A stretch of 64,000 nt of DNA from Bradyrhizobium rifense (GCF_008123425.1 NZ_VSSS01000007.1:90675-154674); one strand, 5' to 3'. Positions 1 to 8,929 are shown, numbered from the stretch's first letter. Notes: generated from the letters alone by a model not told the origin. A program made the numbers and translations.

Positions 1-1
1 C

Positions 2-787
2 ACGGTGTGCGAGGAGGCGGGCTGCCCGAATATCGGCGAGTGCTGGGACAAGAAGCACGCGACCTTTATGATCATGGGTGACACCTGCACCCGGGCCTGC
101 GCCTTCTGCAACGTCAAGACCGGCATGCCCAATGCGCTTGATGCGGCCGAGCCGCAGAATGTCGCCGAGGCCGTCGCCAAGCTGGGCCTCGCCCACGTCG
201 TCATCACCTCGGTCGACCGCGACGATCTCGCCGACGGCGGCGCCGAGCATTTTGCAGAGACCATCCGCGCAATCCGCGCTGCATGCCCCTCGACCACGAT
301 CGAGATCCTGACGCCCGACTTCCTCCGCAAGGAAGGCGCGCTCGAGGTCGTCGTCGCGGCGCGGCCGGACGTCTTCAACCACAATCTCGAGACCGTGCCG
401 TCGCGTTATCTCACGGTGCGGCCGGGCGCGCGCTACTTCCACTCGATCCGGCTGCTGCAGCGGGTCAAGGAGCTCGATCCCACCATCTTCACCAAGTCCG
501 GCATCATGGTCGGCCTCGGCGAGGAGCGCCACGAGGTGCAGCAGGTGATGGACGATCTGCGCTCGGCGGACGTCGACTTCCTGACCATCGGGCAATATCT
601 CCAGCCGACCCGCAAGCATCACGCCGTGATGCGTTACGTGCCGCCGGACGAGTTCAGTTCTTACGAGAAAGTCGCCTACACCAAGGGCTTCCTGATGGTG
701 TCGGCGAGCCCGCTCACCCGTTCGTCGCATCATGCCGGCGAGGATTTTGCGAGACTGAAGGCCGCGCGGGCCGCGACCGCCCGCTGA
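2..787 (+). CDS. lipA: Lipoyl synthase, 5' end missing
   Basis: LipA is a radical-SAM enzyme that inserts two sulfur atoms into octanoyl groups on lipoyl domains of the 2-oxoacid dehydrogenases and the glycine cleavage H protein. The reading frame is open from the window edge, so roughly the first 60 residues lie outside. Visible are the auxiliary-cluster cysteines ([12 protein letters not shown]), the radical-SAM triad CTRACAFC, and near the C-terminus the RSSHH stretch that corresponds to the family RSSY/H motif. The gene ends in TGA six bases before the next gene, a spacing that suggests co-transcription with the COQ10-like gene. Confidence 0.95.
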   Translation, partial: TVCEEAGCPNIGECWDKKHATFMIMGDTCTRACAFCNVKTGMPNALDAAEPQNVAEAVAKLGLAHVVITSVDRDDLADGGAEHFAETIRAIRAACPSTTIEILTPDFLRKEGALEVVVAARPDVFNHNLETVPSRYLTVRPGARYFHSIRLLQRVKELDPTIFTKSGIMVGLGEERHEVQQVMDDLRSADVDFLTIGQYLQPTRKHHAVMRYVPPDEFSSYEKVAYTKGFLMVSASPLTRSSHHAGEDFARLKAARAATAR

Positions 788-793
788 ACCGCT

Positions 794-1264
794 ATGCCCA
801 AATTTTCAAGCAAGCGCCGTGTTCATCACAGCGCACCCAAGATGTTTGATCTGGTCGCCGATGTCGAGCGCTACCCGGAATTCGTGCCGTTATGCAGCGC
901 GTTGAAGATCCGTCAGCGCATGGCAAAACCCGACGGCACCGAGGTGCTGGTCGCCGACATGACGGTGTCGTTCAAGCTGGTCAAGGAATCCTTCACCAGT
1001 CGCGTGACGCTCGATCGCGCCAATCTGAAAATCCTGGTCGAATATCTGCAAGGTCCGTTCAGTAATCTCGAAAACCGCTGGACGTTCGAACCCAAAGGCG
1101 ATGACGTCTGCGATGTCGGTTTCTTCCTCGCCTATGAATTCAGGAGCCGCATGCTGGCGATGCTGATGGGCTCGATGTTCGACGCAGCGTTCGCGCGCTT
1201 CTCCACTGCGTTCGAGAAGCGCGCCGATGCGATTTACGGCCGTCCGAAGCTGGCGTCGACCTGA
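794..1264 (+). CDS. COQ10/RatA-family START-fold protein
   Basis: This 156-residue protein belongs to the polyketide-cyclase/START-like family that includes mitochondrial COQ10 and E. coli RatA. The family binds ubiquinone-like lipids and supports respiration; RatA was also described as a ribosome-association toxin. Family features are the N-terminal basic strand, the segment DLVADVERYPEFVPLC, and a C-terminal helix after the phrase LENRWTFEP. It follows lipA by six bases. Its TGA abuts the TCA that is the reverse stop of the next operon, so the two transcription units meet with no spacer. The function in this organism is inferred from family only. Confidence 0.85.
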   Translation: MPKFSSKRRVHHSAPKMFDLVADVERYPEFVPLCSALKIRQRMAKPDGTEVLVADMTVSFKLVKESFTSRVTLDRANLKILVEYLQGPFSNLENRWTFEPKGDDVCDVGFFLAYEFRSRMLAMLMGSMFDAAFARFSTAFEKRADAIYGRPKLAST

Positions 1265-2080
1265 TCAATCCACCGCCTTCACCACATCCGGCGGCTGCGA
1301 GGCGTAATAGGCCGCGGCGGCCTCGATTTCCTGCGGCGTCATGGCGCGGGCGATGTTGCGCATCTGCTGGCTGATGTCATTGCGCCGCTCGCCTGAGGCA
1401 AACGCCTGGAGTTGCGCCTTCATATAGGCCTCGGACTGCCCCTCCAGCCAGGGGCTGCCGGTCTTGTTGTCGAGGCTGCCATGGCAGGCGCCGCAGGGCG
1501 CGATGCCGCGCATGGGCGCGCCGTAGATAACGATGTTGGGTTTTGGGAGCTGCGGCGTCGGGTGATAGGCGGGCAGCCGCGGCAGATAGGCGTAGTAGTT
1601 TGAGAGGTCGGCGATTTCCTCCTCCGTCAGGTTGACGGCGAAGGGTGACATCACGGCATTGCTGCGCGCGCCGGAGCGGAAATCGTGCAGCTCCTTGTAG
1701 ATCACGGCGGCATATTGGCCGGCGAGGTTCGGCGAATCCGCGCGGCTGATGCCGGTTGGCCCGTGGCAGATCGCGCAACGCTGGGCCAGCGTCGCGCCTC
1801 GGCCGATCGCCTCCTGGCTCGGACGCGACAGCGTATGCGAGGTGAGCACGACCTCCGAGAGACCTTTGTTTTGCTCCGGCGCCGGCACGCTTGCGGCACG
1901 CTGCGGCACGCCGGCGGCGCTGCAGATCGCATCCCAGACGTTTGCAAACTGAACCCAGGGCTGCGCGAAGGGTAGCACGACGAAGCCGGCAATCGCCGTC
2001 ACGATCAGGATCGCGGCGGTGATACCGACGCCCCGCGTGAAATGAGGATTGTTGAAGGTGAAGAGGTCGCGGGTGCTCAT
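1265..2080 (-). CDS. Membrane-anchored dihaem cytochrome c, oxidase operon
   Basis: This is a 271-residue c-type cytochrome with one N-terminal membrane anchor (about residues 17-38) and two haem c motifs, CAICH at 102-106 and CGACH at 196-200. The start ATG at 2080 overlaps the TGA of the subunit I gene by one base (TGATG), which fixes the start; the longer open frame upstream is shadow sequence. It probably passes electrons to the CuA site of the oxidase encoded upstream. It is the last gene of the six-gene oxidase operon. The exact donor or acceptor role is inferred from position. Confidence 0.85.
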   Translation of the reverse strand: MSTRDLFTFNNPHFTRGVGITAAILIVTAIAGFVVLPFAQPWVQFANVWDAICSAAGVPQRAASVPAPEQNKGLSEVVLTSHTLSRPSQEAIGRGATLAQRCAICHGPTGISRADSPNLAGQYAAVIYKELHDFRSGARSNAVMSPFAVNLTEEEIADLSNYYAYLPRLPAYHPTPQLPKPNIVIYGAPMRGIAPCGACHGSLDNKTGSPWLEGQSEAYMKAQLQAFASGERRNDISQQMRNIARAMTPQEIEAAAAYYASQPPDVVKAVD

Positions 2081-3702
2081 CACTGCGCTCCCACATAGAC
2101 GGCCGGCACCGACGTACCTGCCGTGGTCGCGAGGTTGAGGATCGGATAGCCGTAATTGGTGATGGTCAGCACAATCATCAGCGCCACCCACAGCGCATGC
2201 GTGTTGAGCGCAACCGGCACGGTCGCCGGCTGATGCACGGCAATCGCGAAACGATAGGGACCGGCGTCGATCTGCGGTGCGCGCATGCCCCGTGCCAGGA
2301 TGACGATGAACATGATGCCCGAAGTCAGCAGGATGAAGCCGCCAATTGCGGAGAAAGTCACGGAGAGCGCCTGCGGCGCGATCGCGGGATCGCCGAAGTC
2401 GAAATAGGCCATGCGGCGCGGCATGCCGAGAATGCCGACCCAGTGCCACGGGAAGGTGGTGACGATCATGCCGACGAACCACAGCCAGAGCTGGGTGCGG
2501 ATCAGGCGGACGTCAATCAGCTCGCGGCCCGTCAGATGCGGCCACAGATCATAGGCGATCGCAAAATACATGATCACGATGGCGCCGCCGAAGATCAGGT
2601 GGAAATGGCCAGTGATCCACTGCGTGTTGTGAATGGACGCATCGAGCTGATAGCTCATGTTGATGAGCCCGCCGGCGCCGCCGAAGCCGAGCATGACGAA
2701 CGAGAATGCCAGAGCCAGCATCATCGGATTGTCCCAGGGCAGGGCCCTGATCCAGCCGAACAGGCCGCGGCCGCCGCGCAAGCGCGCGGCGATCTCCACG
2801 GACGCGCAGATCGTGAACACGGTCAGCAGTGTCGGCAACGCCACCAGCGCGGTGAAGGCCGAATGGACGAACTTGAAGCCGGCGCCGACCTGCGGATCGG
2901 CAAACGTGTGGTGCATGCCGATCGGCATCGCCACCACCAGGAACAGGATGAACGAGATCCGCGCCATGCTGTCGGAATAAACCCGGCCGCCGATCGCGCG
3001 CGGCACGATGGTATAATAGGCGATGTAGGTCGGCATTAGCCAGAAATAGACGATGGCGTGCAGCGTCCAGGAGAAGAAGATGCGGGCGAGGCCGGCGTCG
3101 ATCGTGTTCTTCAGCCCGGCCGCGACGGGGATGATCTGCAGCAGCAGCTCGAGCGCCGCACCCACGGCAGTCCAGGCCCACAGATACGAGCCCGCGACAT
3201 TGGCAAACATTGCGAGCGGCACCGGCGCGCCGGGATGGGCCTTGCGCCAGACGCGCAGATTGATCGCCATCAGCGCGACCCAGATCCAGGAGCCGACCAC
3301 GACCAGCACGACGCCGAGATAGTAGAAGAGGTTGCCGATCAGCGGTGGATAGAACGTGTAGAGCACCGAGGCGCGGCCGAGCGCGATCGGGATCACCGCC
3401 ATGACGCTGCCGATGACGATCAGCCAGAAGCCGGTCCAGGCCCAGCGCACGCCGACCAGACGCTGCTCCAGCGCGGACTCGCTGATGGCATAACCAAAGC
3501 CCATCGCGACCAGGGTCGGGAACACATAGCCCATCACCGTGCCATGCGCGGTCAGCGAGCGGTAGTAGAGCTCGGGGTTGGAGAGCCAGGTGCCGATCGG
3601 GCTGCGGATGAACATCTGCCAGGCGCCGAGCGTGAGGGCGACGCCAAACACGGCGAAGGCAAACCAGAAATGGGCGAGAATGAGCTTCCTATTGACCAAC
3701 AC
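2080..3702 (-). CDS. B-type (ba3-like) haem-copper oxidase subunit I
   Basis: This is the catalytic subunit of a terminal oxidase, 540 residues with about 13 predicted membrane helices. Ligands are visible: H53 (LTAHG) and H368 for the low-spin haem, H366 for the high-spin haem, and H215, H264 and H265 for CuB, with Y219 four residues after H215 as the expected cross-linked tyrosine. The wording around H215 (HAIVYFWLMP) resembles the Thermus ba3 / B-family enzymes rather than A-type aa3 or cbb3 oxidases. It overlaps the subunit II reading frame at its start (3689-3702) and the cytochrome c gene at its end. B-type enzymes generally have high oxygen affinity and pump fewer protons; this was not tested here. 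Confidence 0.9.
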   Translation of the reverse strand: MLVNRKLILAHFWFAFAVFGVALTLGAWQMFIRSPIGTWLSNPELYYRSLTAHGTVMGYVFPTLVAMGFGYAISESALEQRLVGVRWAWTGFWLIVIGSVMAVIPIALGRASVLYTFYPPLIGNLFYYLGVVLVVVGSWIWVALMAINLRVWRKAHPGAPVPLAMFANVAGSYLWAWTAVGAALELLLQIIPVAAGLKNTIDAGLARIFFSWTLHAIVYFWLMPTYIAYYTIVPRAIGGRVYSDSMARISFILFLVVAMPIGMHHTFADPQVGAGFKFVHSAFTALVALPTLLTVFTICASVEIAARLRGGRGLFGWIRALPWDNPMMLALAFSFVMLGFGGAGGLINMSYQLDASIHNTQWITGHFHLIFGGAIVIMYFAIAYDLWPHLTGRELIDVRLIRTQLWLWFVGMIVTTFPWHWVGILGMPRRMAYFDFGDPAIAPQALSVTFSAIGGFILLTSGIMFIVILARGMRAPQIDAGPYRFAIAVHQPATVPVALNTHALWVALMIVLTITNYGYPILNLATTAGTSVPAVYVGAQ

Positions 3703-4252
3703 AGCTCAGCCTCCCGCCAGATTTCGCGCGATTGGCGAAGTCGGCCTTGTCGATCACCTTGACCTTGCCCCACATGCCCTCATGGCCGAAGGAGCAAAAC
3801 TCCTGGCAGGGCATCAGATAGTCGCCGGTCTCCGCAAAGCGCATCAGCTGCTCGGAGATGTAGCCGGGCACCAGCATGGTGTTGACGTTGGTGCCCTGGA
3901 TCAGGATGCCGTGCACGACGTCGGCGCTGGTGGCGCGCAGCGTAATCGGCGTATCCACGGGGACCACGATGCAGGCCGGCGTGAAGGAATATTGCTGACC
4001 GATCGCGCGCACCGTGATATTGCCATTGGCCTCCAGCACGCTGCCGAGATTGCTCTCGACGAATTCGCCGGAAAGATGGATCCGCGACGGATCGGTGATC
4101 TCGACACGCGGCTGCGGCATGGTCGCCTGGTGGATGCCGGCGAAGGCCGCGAGCAGCGCCATGCCCACGACGATGATCACGGCAATGGTGGCCCAGCGCC
4201 GCTCGACGCGGGCCGCGACCTCGACGCTGCGATGAGTTTCCTCTGCGCTCAT
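3689..4252 (-). CDS. Cytochrome c oxidase subunit II with CuA centre
   Basis: This 187-residue protein has a single N-terminal membrane helix (about 21-40) and a periplasmic cupredoxin domain. All CuA ligands are visible: H114, C149, E151, C153, H157 and M160 (CQEFCSFGHEGM). It takes electrons from cytochrome c and hands them to subunit I. The ATG at 4252 is chosen because it overlaps the stop of the 58-residue gene upstream (ATGA); the frame extends further upstream but that would run into the neighbour. A single-helix subunit II is typical of B-type oxidases. The 3' end overlaps the start of subunit I by 14 bases. Confidence 0.9.
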   Translation of the reverse strand: MSAEETHRSVEVAARVERRWATIAVIIVVGMALLAAFAGIHQATMPQPRVEITDPSRIHLSGEFVESNLGSVLEANGNITVRAIGQQYSFTPACIVVPVDTPITLRATSADVVHGILIQGTNVNTMLVPGYISEQLMRFAETGDYLMPCQEFCSFGHEGMWGKVKVIDKADFANRAKSGGRLSCVGQ

Positions 4253-4425
4253 TGCAGCGGTCCGCGCGGCAGGAAGACGAAGAGATAGAACGCAAACCAC
4301 ATCGCGACCACGCAGGCCGTGGCGATGCCGGCCAGCACAATCGCGCCGGACGGTCCTTGCGCGACGACCTCCTCGACGGCCTGGTCGGCGGTGGCTGGGC
4401 TGGTCGGCGGATCGGAGTTGAACAT
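4249..4425 (-). CDS. 58-residue single-helix oxidase subunit (IIa-like)
   Basis: This small gene is easy to miss. ATG at 4425 opens a 58-codon frame beginning MFNSDPPTSP, with one hydrophobic helix at about residues 28-51 and a short basic tail ending PRGPLQ. It sits eight bases after the cytochrome c gene and its TGA overlaps the ATG of subunit II. Position, size and single helix match the small IIa subunit of ba3 oxidases, although I see no diagnostic sequence motif. It is very probably part of the oxidase complex. Confidence in the coding call is high because of the tight translational coupling on both sides. Confidence 0.75.
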   Translation of the reverse strand: MFNSDPPTSPATADQAVEEVVAQGPSGAIVLAGIATACVVAMWFAFYLFVFLPRGPLQ

Positions 4426-4433
4426 GACGCCTC

Positions 4434-5675
4434 TCAGTTCAGCGGTGCGGAGCGCAGCTCGTTGGCCTCGCGCGCCGAGACCGGCGTGCCGCGATTGCCC
4501 CAGGCGGTGCGGATGTAGGAGACGACGGCGGCGACCTCATTGTCGGAGAGGAGGCCGGCAAACGGCGGCATGCCATAGGGCATCGGATTGCCCTTGGTGC
4601 CCGGCGGATAGCCGCCATTGAGCACCATGCGGATCGGGTTGACCGCCGACTGCATCTCGATCGACTGGTTGTTGGCGAGCGGCGGCCAGTGCGGCGGCTT
4701 GCCTTCGCCCTGCGTGCCGTGACAGCTCGCGCAGTTCTTGTCGTAGACGGTCTTGCCGAGGCTGATCAGCAGGCTGCTCTCGGTGTTCGGCAGTGCCGAG
4801 CTCGCCGGCGGCGGCGACGAGGCCTCCGCGATGCCCTTGAGGTACACTGCCATCGCCTTGGTGTCGGCGTCATCGAGATATTGCAGGCTGTTGTGCACGA
4901 CCTCGGCCATCGGGCCGTAGACCACGCCGCGTGCGGAGACGCCGGTCTGAAGCAGATCGGTGATGTCCTTGATGCTCCAGTCGCCGAGGCCTGCCTCGCG
5001 ATTGGAGGTGAGCGAGGGCGCGTACCAGTTCTGCATCGGAATCAGGCCGCCCTTGAAGGCGTCGGATTGCGAGGTGCCGCCGAGTGCGTTGATCGGCGAA
5101 TGGCACATGCCGCAATGGCCGAGGCCTTCAACCAGATAAGCGCCGCGATTCCATTCGGCCGATTTGGTCGGATCGGGCTTGAACTCGCCCTCGCTGAAGA
5201 ACAGCGTGCGCCAGCCGAGGATGAGCTGGCGATTGTCATAGGGGAAGCGCAGCTCGTGCGGCTTGTTCTTCTGGTTCACCGGTGGGATCGAGCGCAGATA
5301 GGCAAAGATCGCGTCGCTGTCGGCGCGTGTCACCTTTGTGTAGGACGCAAACGGCATCGCCGGATAGATCAGCCCGCCATCCGGGAAACGGCCATTGTGC
5401 ATGGTCCGGTAGAAATCGTCCGCGCTCCACTTGCCGATCCCGGTCTCCGGATCGGGCGTGATGTTGGAGGTGTAGATCGTTCCGAACGGGGTCGGCATCG
5501 GGCGCGCGCCGGCAAACAGGCGGCCCTCCGCCGCGGTGTGGCAGGCGGTGCAATCGCCGGCGCGGGCGAGATATTCGCCGCGCGCTATGATGTCACTGGT
5601 CTTGTCCTGTGCCTGGGCCACCGTGGTGAACGCGGCGAGTGCGAGCAGTGTGATCGACAGTTTGAAGCCCATCAT
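4434..5675 (-). CDS. Triple-haem cytochrome c, secreted
   Basis: This 413-residue protein has a signal peptide (MMGFKLSITLLALAAF, cleavage near AQAQ) and three haem c motifs: CTACH at 42-46, CGMCH near residue 190 and CASCH near 316. The three-domain layout is that of the cytochrome subunits of membrane alcohol, aldehyde or gluconate dehydrogenases, but no dehydrogenase subunit is next to it. Here it stands between another cytochrome c and the oxidase subunits, so it is likely an electron carrier for the oxidase. Two consecutive ATGs are possible starts; the second (5672) has the better spacing to the GAGG element. Confidence 0.85.
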   Translation of the reverse strand: MMGFKLSITLLALAAFTTVAQAQDKTSDIIARGEYLARAGDCTACHTAAEGRLFAGARPMPTPFGTIYTSNITPDPETGIGKWSADDFYRTMHNGRFPDGGLIYPAMPFASYTKVTRADSDAIFAYLRSIPPVNQKNKPHELRFPYDNRQLILGWRTLFFSEGEFKPDPTKSAEWNRGAYLVEGLGHCGMCHSPINALGGTSQSDAFKGGLIPMQNWYAPSLTSNREAGLGDWSIKDITDLLQTGVSARGVVYGPMAEVVHNSLQYLDDADTKAMAVYLKGIAEASSPPPASSALPNTESSLLISLGKTVYDKNCASCHGTQGEGKPPHWPPLANNQSIEMQSAVNPIRMVLNGGYPPGTKGNPMPYGMPPFAGLLSDNEVAAVVSYIRTAWGNRGTPVSAREANELRSAPLN

Positions 5676-5683
5676 CCGCCTCG

Positions 5684-6391
5684 TCAGTTGGGCTGGCTGC
5701 CGCAGCCGAAGGGCAGCGCGTAGGTGCCTTTCGGGACGGGAGCAGGATTAGCGGGGGCAGGGCGCGTCGCAAGCCAGGCGGCGACCGCAGTGACGTCAGC
5801 CTCGGTCAGATGGCCGGCGACGAGCTGCATGCAGTCGGGCGATTTCGCCGTGCGGGTGCCGTAGCGCCAGGCGCCGAGCTGGGCGCTGACATAGGCGGCG
5901 CGCAAGCCGAGCAGGCCGGGGATGCCGGGCTGCATGCCCGTGAGCCCCGGACCATGGCAGCTCACGCAGGCCGGAATATTGCGGTTCGCATCGCCGCTGG
6001 TGGCGAGCAACTCACCTTGCGCCAGCACATCCTTGCTGACTTCGCTCGGCGCAGGCTGCGGCAGTGGCGGGTGCTCGCTGGCAAAATACTCCGCCATCGC
6101 CTCCAGATACGGATCGGGCAGAAACTCCAGCAGATAGTTCATCGGCGGGTATTTGCGCCGACCGCTGCGGAAGGCGAGGAGCTGGTTGTAGAGATAGCCG
6201 GCCGGCTTGCCGGCAAGACGCGGGAAATAGACGTCGCTGGTGCCTTCGCCCTTGTTGCCGTGACAGGGCGTGCAGGCTTCCACCCGTGCCGCCATGGTAT
6301 CCGGCGGTTGGTTGGCCGTTTGCGCGGCCGCGCCATCGGAGGCGGCCAAAGTGACGATCAGTGCGGCCGAGGCCGCGGCGCGAGCGAGCAC
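5684..6391 (-). CDS. Dihaem cytochrome c, first gene of the oxidase operon
   Basis: This is a 235-residue secreted cytochrome c with two haem motifs, CTPCH near residue 40 and CVSCH in the second half, giving two class I cytochrome domains (cytochrome c4-like). I prefer the GTG at 6391 because GGAGGG lies seven bases upstream and the protein then begins directly with a signal peptide (MLARAAASAALIVTLAA). An in-frame ATG at 6436 exists but has no such ribosome site. It heads the oxidase operon and ends eight bases before the next cytochrome gene. Its role as soluble or periplasmic electron donor is inferred. Confidence 0.85.
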   Translation of the reverse strand: MLARAAASAALIVTLAASDGAAAQTANQPPDTMAARVEACTPCHGNKGEGTSDVYFPRLAGKPAGYLYNQLLAFRSGRRKYPPMNYLLEFLPDPYLEAMAEYFASEHPPLPQPAPSEVSKDVLAQGELLATSGDANRNIPACVSCHGPGLTGMQPGIPGLLGLRAAYVSAQLGAWRYGTRTAKSPDCMQLVAGHLTEADVTAVAAWLATRPAPANPAPVPKGTYALPFGCGSQPN

Positions 6392-6871
6392 TGAGCCGCC
6401 CTCCACAATGCTGGATCGGTTGATTTCGGATCGCAACGTAGAGCGGCATTATTGCGCCAATATTTTTCCGCGCAAGCGTGCATCGGCGTGATGACGTTTG
6501 GTCGCGCCGCTACGCCGCACATGATGATCGATCCGGACAAATTTGCGTGCAATTTGAAAGCCAAACATGACGCTGCAGTCTCGCGACGCATTGCGCACGA
6601 GCTTTACGTCCTTACAAATTCGGTCAGTGGAATCTTTTCGCGCGCGGATTGAGCCCGCAGGGAATTGTGGGTCGCGAAGTGCCCGCAAGCTGGCCCCAAT
6701 CAATCATTCGCGCAGCGATGAGCGACGGTGACAAGTGCAGTTTGTGCCAAAACGCGGAGGAGTGACGGAACACCCCTTGCCGTGGACGGCACATCTGCAC
6801 TGGCTGCATTTCGCGACGGAGGCAACTACAGTCCGAGTCGGGCGCAGGGCTTGTGTAGCGGGACCAGAGAC
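6392..6871. other. Intergenic region upstream of the oxidase operon
   Basis: This stretch of 480 bases has no gene I can support. It must hold the promoter of the oxidase operon (minus strand) and that of the small gene at 6872. On the minus strand there is a short inverted repeat TATTG-GCG-CAATA at about 6449-6461. I found no good TTGAT-N4-ATCAA anaerobox, so FixK/FNR control of the oxidase is not supported by sequence. Confidence 0.5.
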
Positions 6872-7066
6872 ATGGCGCGCTGGAAGCAGTCGTGGAGCGA
6901 CGACGACCTCAATCGGCTCAGGAAGCTTGCAGGGACCAAGCCAATCACGTTGATTGCGAAGGAGCTCGGTCGGACCACGGGAACTGTGCTCGCGAAGGCG
7001 ATTGAGCAAAAGCTTCCTGTCATCCCTCAGATCGAGCGAACCTCCCAAGGATCAAACCCGCCTTGA
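6872..7066 (+). CDS. Small HTH-like protein, unknown role
   Basis: This is a 64-residue protein beginning MARWKQSWSDDDLNRLRKLA. It has a Myb/SANT- or resolvase-like pattern: a Trp-containing N-terminal helix followed by a helix-turn-helix-like segment (TLIAKELGRTTGTVLAKAIE) and a polar tail. Similar short proteins, with a W-S-x-D/E start and a repeated small helix, are frequent in Bradyrhizobium; their function is not known to me. The frame is open further upstream to 6728, but that part has no coding character. The ribosome site is weak. It lies convergent to cinA with a palindromic repeat between them. Confidence 0.55.
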   Translation: MARWKQSWSDDDLNRLRKLAGTKPITLIAKELGRTTGTVLAKAIEQKLPVIPQIERTSQGSNPP

Positions 7067-7094
7067 ATGTCGAATTCCTGCCGAGGACGGGGCG

Positions 7095-7125
7095 CCCGGA
7101 TTGCGCTTCGCTCCATCCGGGCTAC
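7095..7125. repeat. Dispersed palindromic (REP-like) element
   Basis: The sequence contains CCCGGAT (7095-7101) and its inverted copy ATCCGGG (7115-7121), flanking a GCGCTTCGC core and followed by CTAC. This matches my memory of a short palindrome scattered through Bradyrhizobium chromosomes. It lies between the 3' ends of two convergent genes and may act as a transcription barrier. Only one copy of this type is seen in the window. Confidence 0.55.
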
Positions 7126-7132
7126 GGGGACC

Positions 7133-7744
7133 TCAACCGCGCGGCGACCGCGGCGGCCGTCGCTTCGCAGTGTGGCGTCGCGGCGTTCGTGTCACGCGGG
7201 GACGCAGCCTCGTTGCGGCGGCGGCGCGGCGCGGCTTGGCCGCGGCTTGCGGGCCGCGGGCGAGCTCCATGAGCATGCGCAGCGCCTCGACCACCGACCG
7301 CTGGCGTACGGCGGTGCGGCCGATCGCGCCAAAACGTTGCTCGCGATGGATGATGCGGCCGTCACGCGCGGCAGCGGCAAAATGCACGAGGCCGACCGGC
7401 TTGCCCGGGGTGGCGCCACCGGGGCCGGCAATGCCGGTGATAGCAACTGCGAGATCGACGCCGGCACGCTCCAGCGCGCCGATCGCCATCGCGGTCGCGG
7501 TCTCCTTGCTGACCGCGCCGAAATTGGTGAGCGTGCCGGCCTCGACCCCCAGCATCGCGCGCTTGGCGTCGTTGGAATAGGTGACGAAGCCGCGGTCAAT
7601 GACGTCAGAGGAGCCGGGGATATCGGTCAAGGCGCCGGCGACGAGGCCGCCGGTGCAGGACTCGGCAGTCGCGATCGTCAGCTTGCGCATCCGGCACAAA
7701 TCGAGCAGCGAGCGGGAGAGGGCGCGTGCGTCGCTGCCGGCCAT
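7133..7744 (-). CDS. cinA: CinA C-terminal family, NMN amidohydrolase
   Basis: This 203-residue protein is the stand-alone CinA C-terminal (PncC) domain, which deamidates nicotinamide mononucleotide in pyridine nucleotide recycling. Motifs visible are TIATAESCTGGLVAG near the N-terminus, with the likely nucleophile Ser, and the glycine-rich AITGIAGPGGATPGKPVG. The last 40 residues form an Arg/Ala-rich basic tail beyond the usual end of the domain; this tail may be poorly conserved. The ATG lies three bases after the ispDF stop, so the two are one transcription unit, an arrangement I regard as usual in this group. Confidence 0.88.
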   Translation of the reverse strand: MAGSDARALSRSLLDLCRMRKLTIATAESCTGGLVAGALTDIPGSSDVIDRGFVTYSNDAKRAMLGVEAGTLTNFGAVSKETATAMAIGALERAGVDLAVAITGIAGPGGATPGKPVGLVHFAAAARDGRIIHREQRFGAIGRTAVRQRSVVEALRMLMELARGPQAAAKPRRAAAATRLRPRVTRTPRRHTAKRRPPRSPRG

Positions 7745-7747
7745 GAC

Positions 7748-8929
7748 CTAGACACTCCAGGGAAGGCGGATGGTGGCGCTCGCAGTGGCCGCGATGCCTT
7801 CCTCGCGGCCGGTGAAGCCGAGTCGCTCGCTGGTCGTCGCCTTCACGGCGACGCGGGAGATGTCGACGCCGGAGATCTCGGCGATGCGCGCGCGCATGGT
7901 GTCGCGCAAGGGTCCGATCTTCGGCCGCTCGCAGATCATCGTGACCTCGAGATTGGCGATGCGGCCGCCGCGTGCCGTGACGCGCTCGATGGCATATTTC
8001 AAGAACTGATCGGAGGAGGCGCCCTTCCACTTGGCCTCGCTCGGCGGAAAGTGCGAGCCGATGTCGCCGTCGGCGAGCGCGCCGAGGATGGCGTCGACCA
8101 GCGCATGCAGGCCGACATCGCCGTCGGAATGGGCCAGGAAGCCTTTCGTGTGCGGCACGCGCACGCCACAGAGCATGAGGTGGTCGCCCTCGCCGAAAGC
8201 GTGCACGTCATACCCCGTGCCGGTCCTGATGTCGCCGAGCAGGCTGGCCAGGCGCGCTTCCTCGCGCACGAAATCTTCGGGGGTGGTGAGCTTCATGTTG
8301 GCAACATCGCCTTCAAAGGTCGCAACCGTCAATCCCGCCCATTCGGCGATCGCGGCATCATCGGTGAAATCGCTTCGTCCGTCCTTTGCCGCGCGACGAT
8401 GCGCTTCGAGGATGACATCGAAACGAAAGGATTGCGGCGTCTGCGCGATTCGCAAGGAAGCCCGATCCGGCGTGTCCTCGACATTGCCGTCCGCGCTCGT
8501 CACCTTGATCGTGTCGGTGACGGGGACGACGGGGATCGCCGCACCGGTGCGGCTTGCCGCTTCGATCGCACGCGAGATCACACCGGCCGAGACGAAGGGA
8601 CGCGCGGCATCATGGATCAGGACGATGTCGGGCTTGTGCCGGACGAGCGCTTCGAGACCGGCGAGCACCGAGGCCTGGCGCGTCGCGCCGCCATTGGTCG
8701 GCGCCTCGTGCTTCAGGCCTGCGACCGCTGCCGTGAACATGGCGCTGTCGTCGGGGTTCACCACCGGCTGCACGGCGAACAATTCGGAATGGGTGCTGAA
8801 GGCTTCCATGGCGCGGTAGATCACGGGCACGCCGCCGATCTCACGATATTGCTTCGGCCCGCCCGCGCCTGCGCGCAGGCCACGACCGGCCGCGACAAGA
8901 ACAACTGCGGTGCGCTGTGATTTCGCCAT
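7748..8929 (-). CDS. ispDF: Bifunctional IspD/IspF, MEP isoprenoid pathway
   Basis: This is a 393-residue fusion of 2-C-methyl-D-erythritol 4-phosphate cytidylyltransferase (IspD, first ~230 residues) and 2-C-methyl-D-erythritol 2,4-cyclodiphosphate synthase (IspF, last ~160). IspD shows the nucleotide-binding start [19 protein letters not shown]; IspF shows GTGYDVHAF with the zinc ligands Asp/His and the later HSDGDV. The fusion is common in alphaproteobacteria. The start at 8929 ([10 protein letters not shown]) is chosen over an upstream ATG at 9061 because it begins directly at the IspD fold. It is divergent from dusB. Confidence 0.94.
   Translation of the reverse strand: MAKSQRTAVVLVAAGRGLRAGAGGPKQYREIGGVPVIYRAMEAFSTHSELFAVQPVVNPDDSAMFTAAVAGLKHEAPTNGGATRQASVLAGLEALVRHKPDIVLIHDAARPFVSAGVISRAIEAASRTGAAIPVVPVTDTIKVTSADGNVEDTPDRASLRIAQTPQSFRFDVILEAHRRAAKDGRSDFTDDAAIAEWAGLTVATFEGDVANMKLTTPEDFVREEARLASLLGDIRTGTGYDVHAFGEGDHLMLCGVRVPHTKGFLAHSDGDVGLHALVDAILGALADGDIGSHFPPSEAKWKGASSDQFLKYAIERVTARGGRIANLEVTMICERPKIGPLRDTMRARIAEISGVDISRVAVKATTSERLGFTGREEGIAATASATIRLPWSV

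Noticed and set aside
2197..3039. Long plus-strand frame opposite oxidase subunit I
   Set aside because: It mirrors the minus-strand gene and has His/Asp/Gln-rich shadow composition; no family resemblance.
6415..6440. TTG...ATCAA near the oxidase operon start, as possible FNR/FixK box
   Set aside because: Half-sites are seven bases apart instead of four, so the symmetry is wrong.
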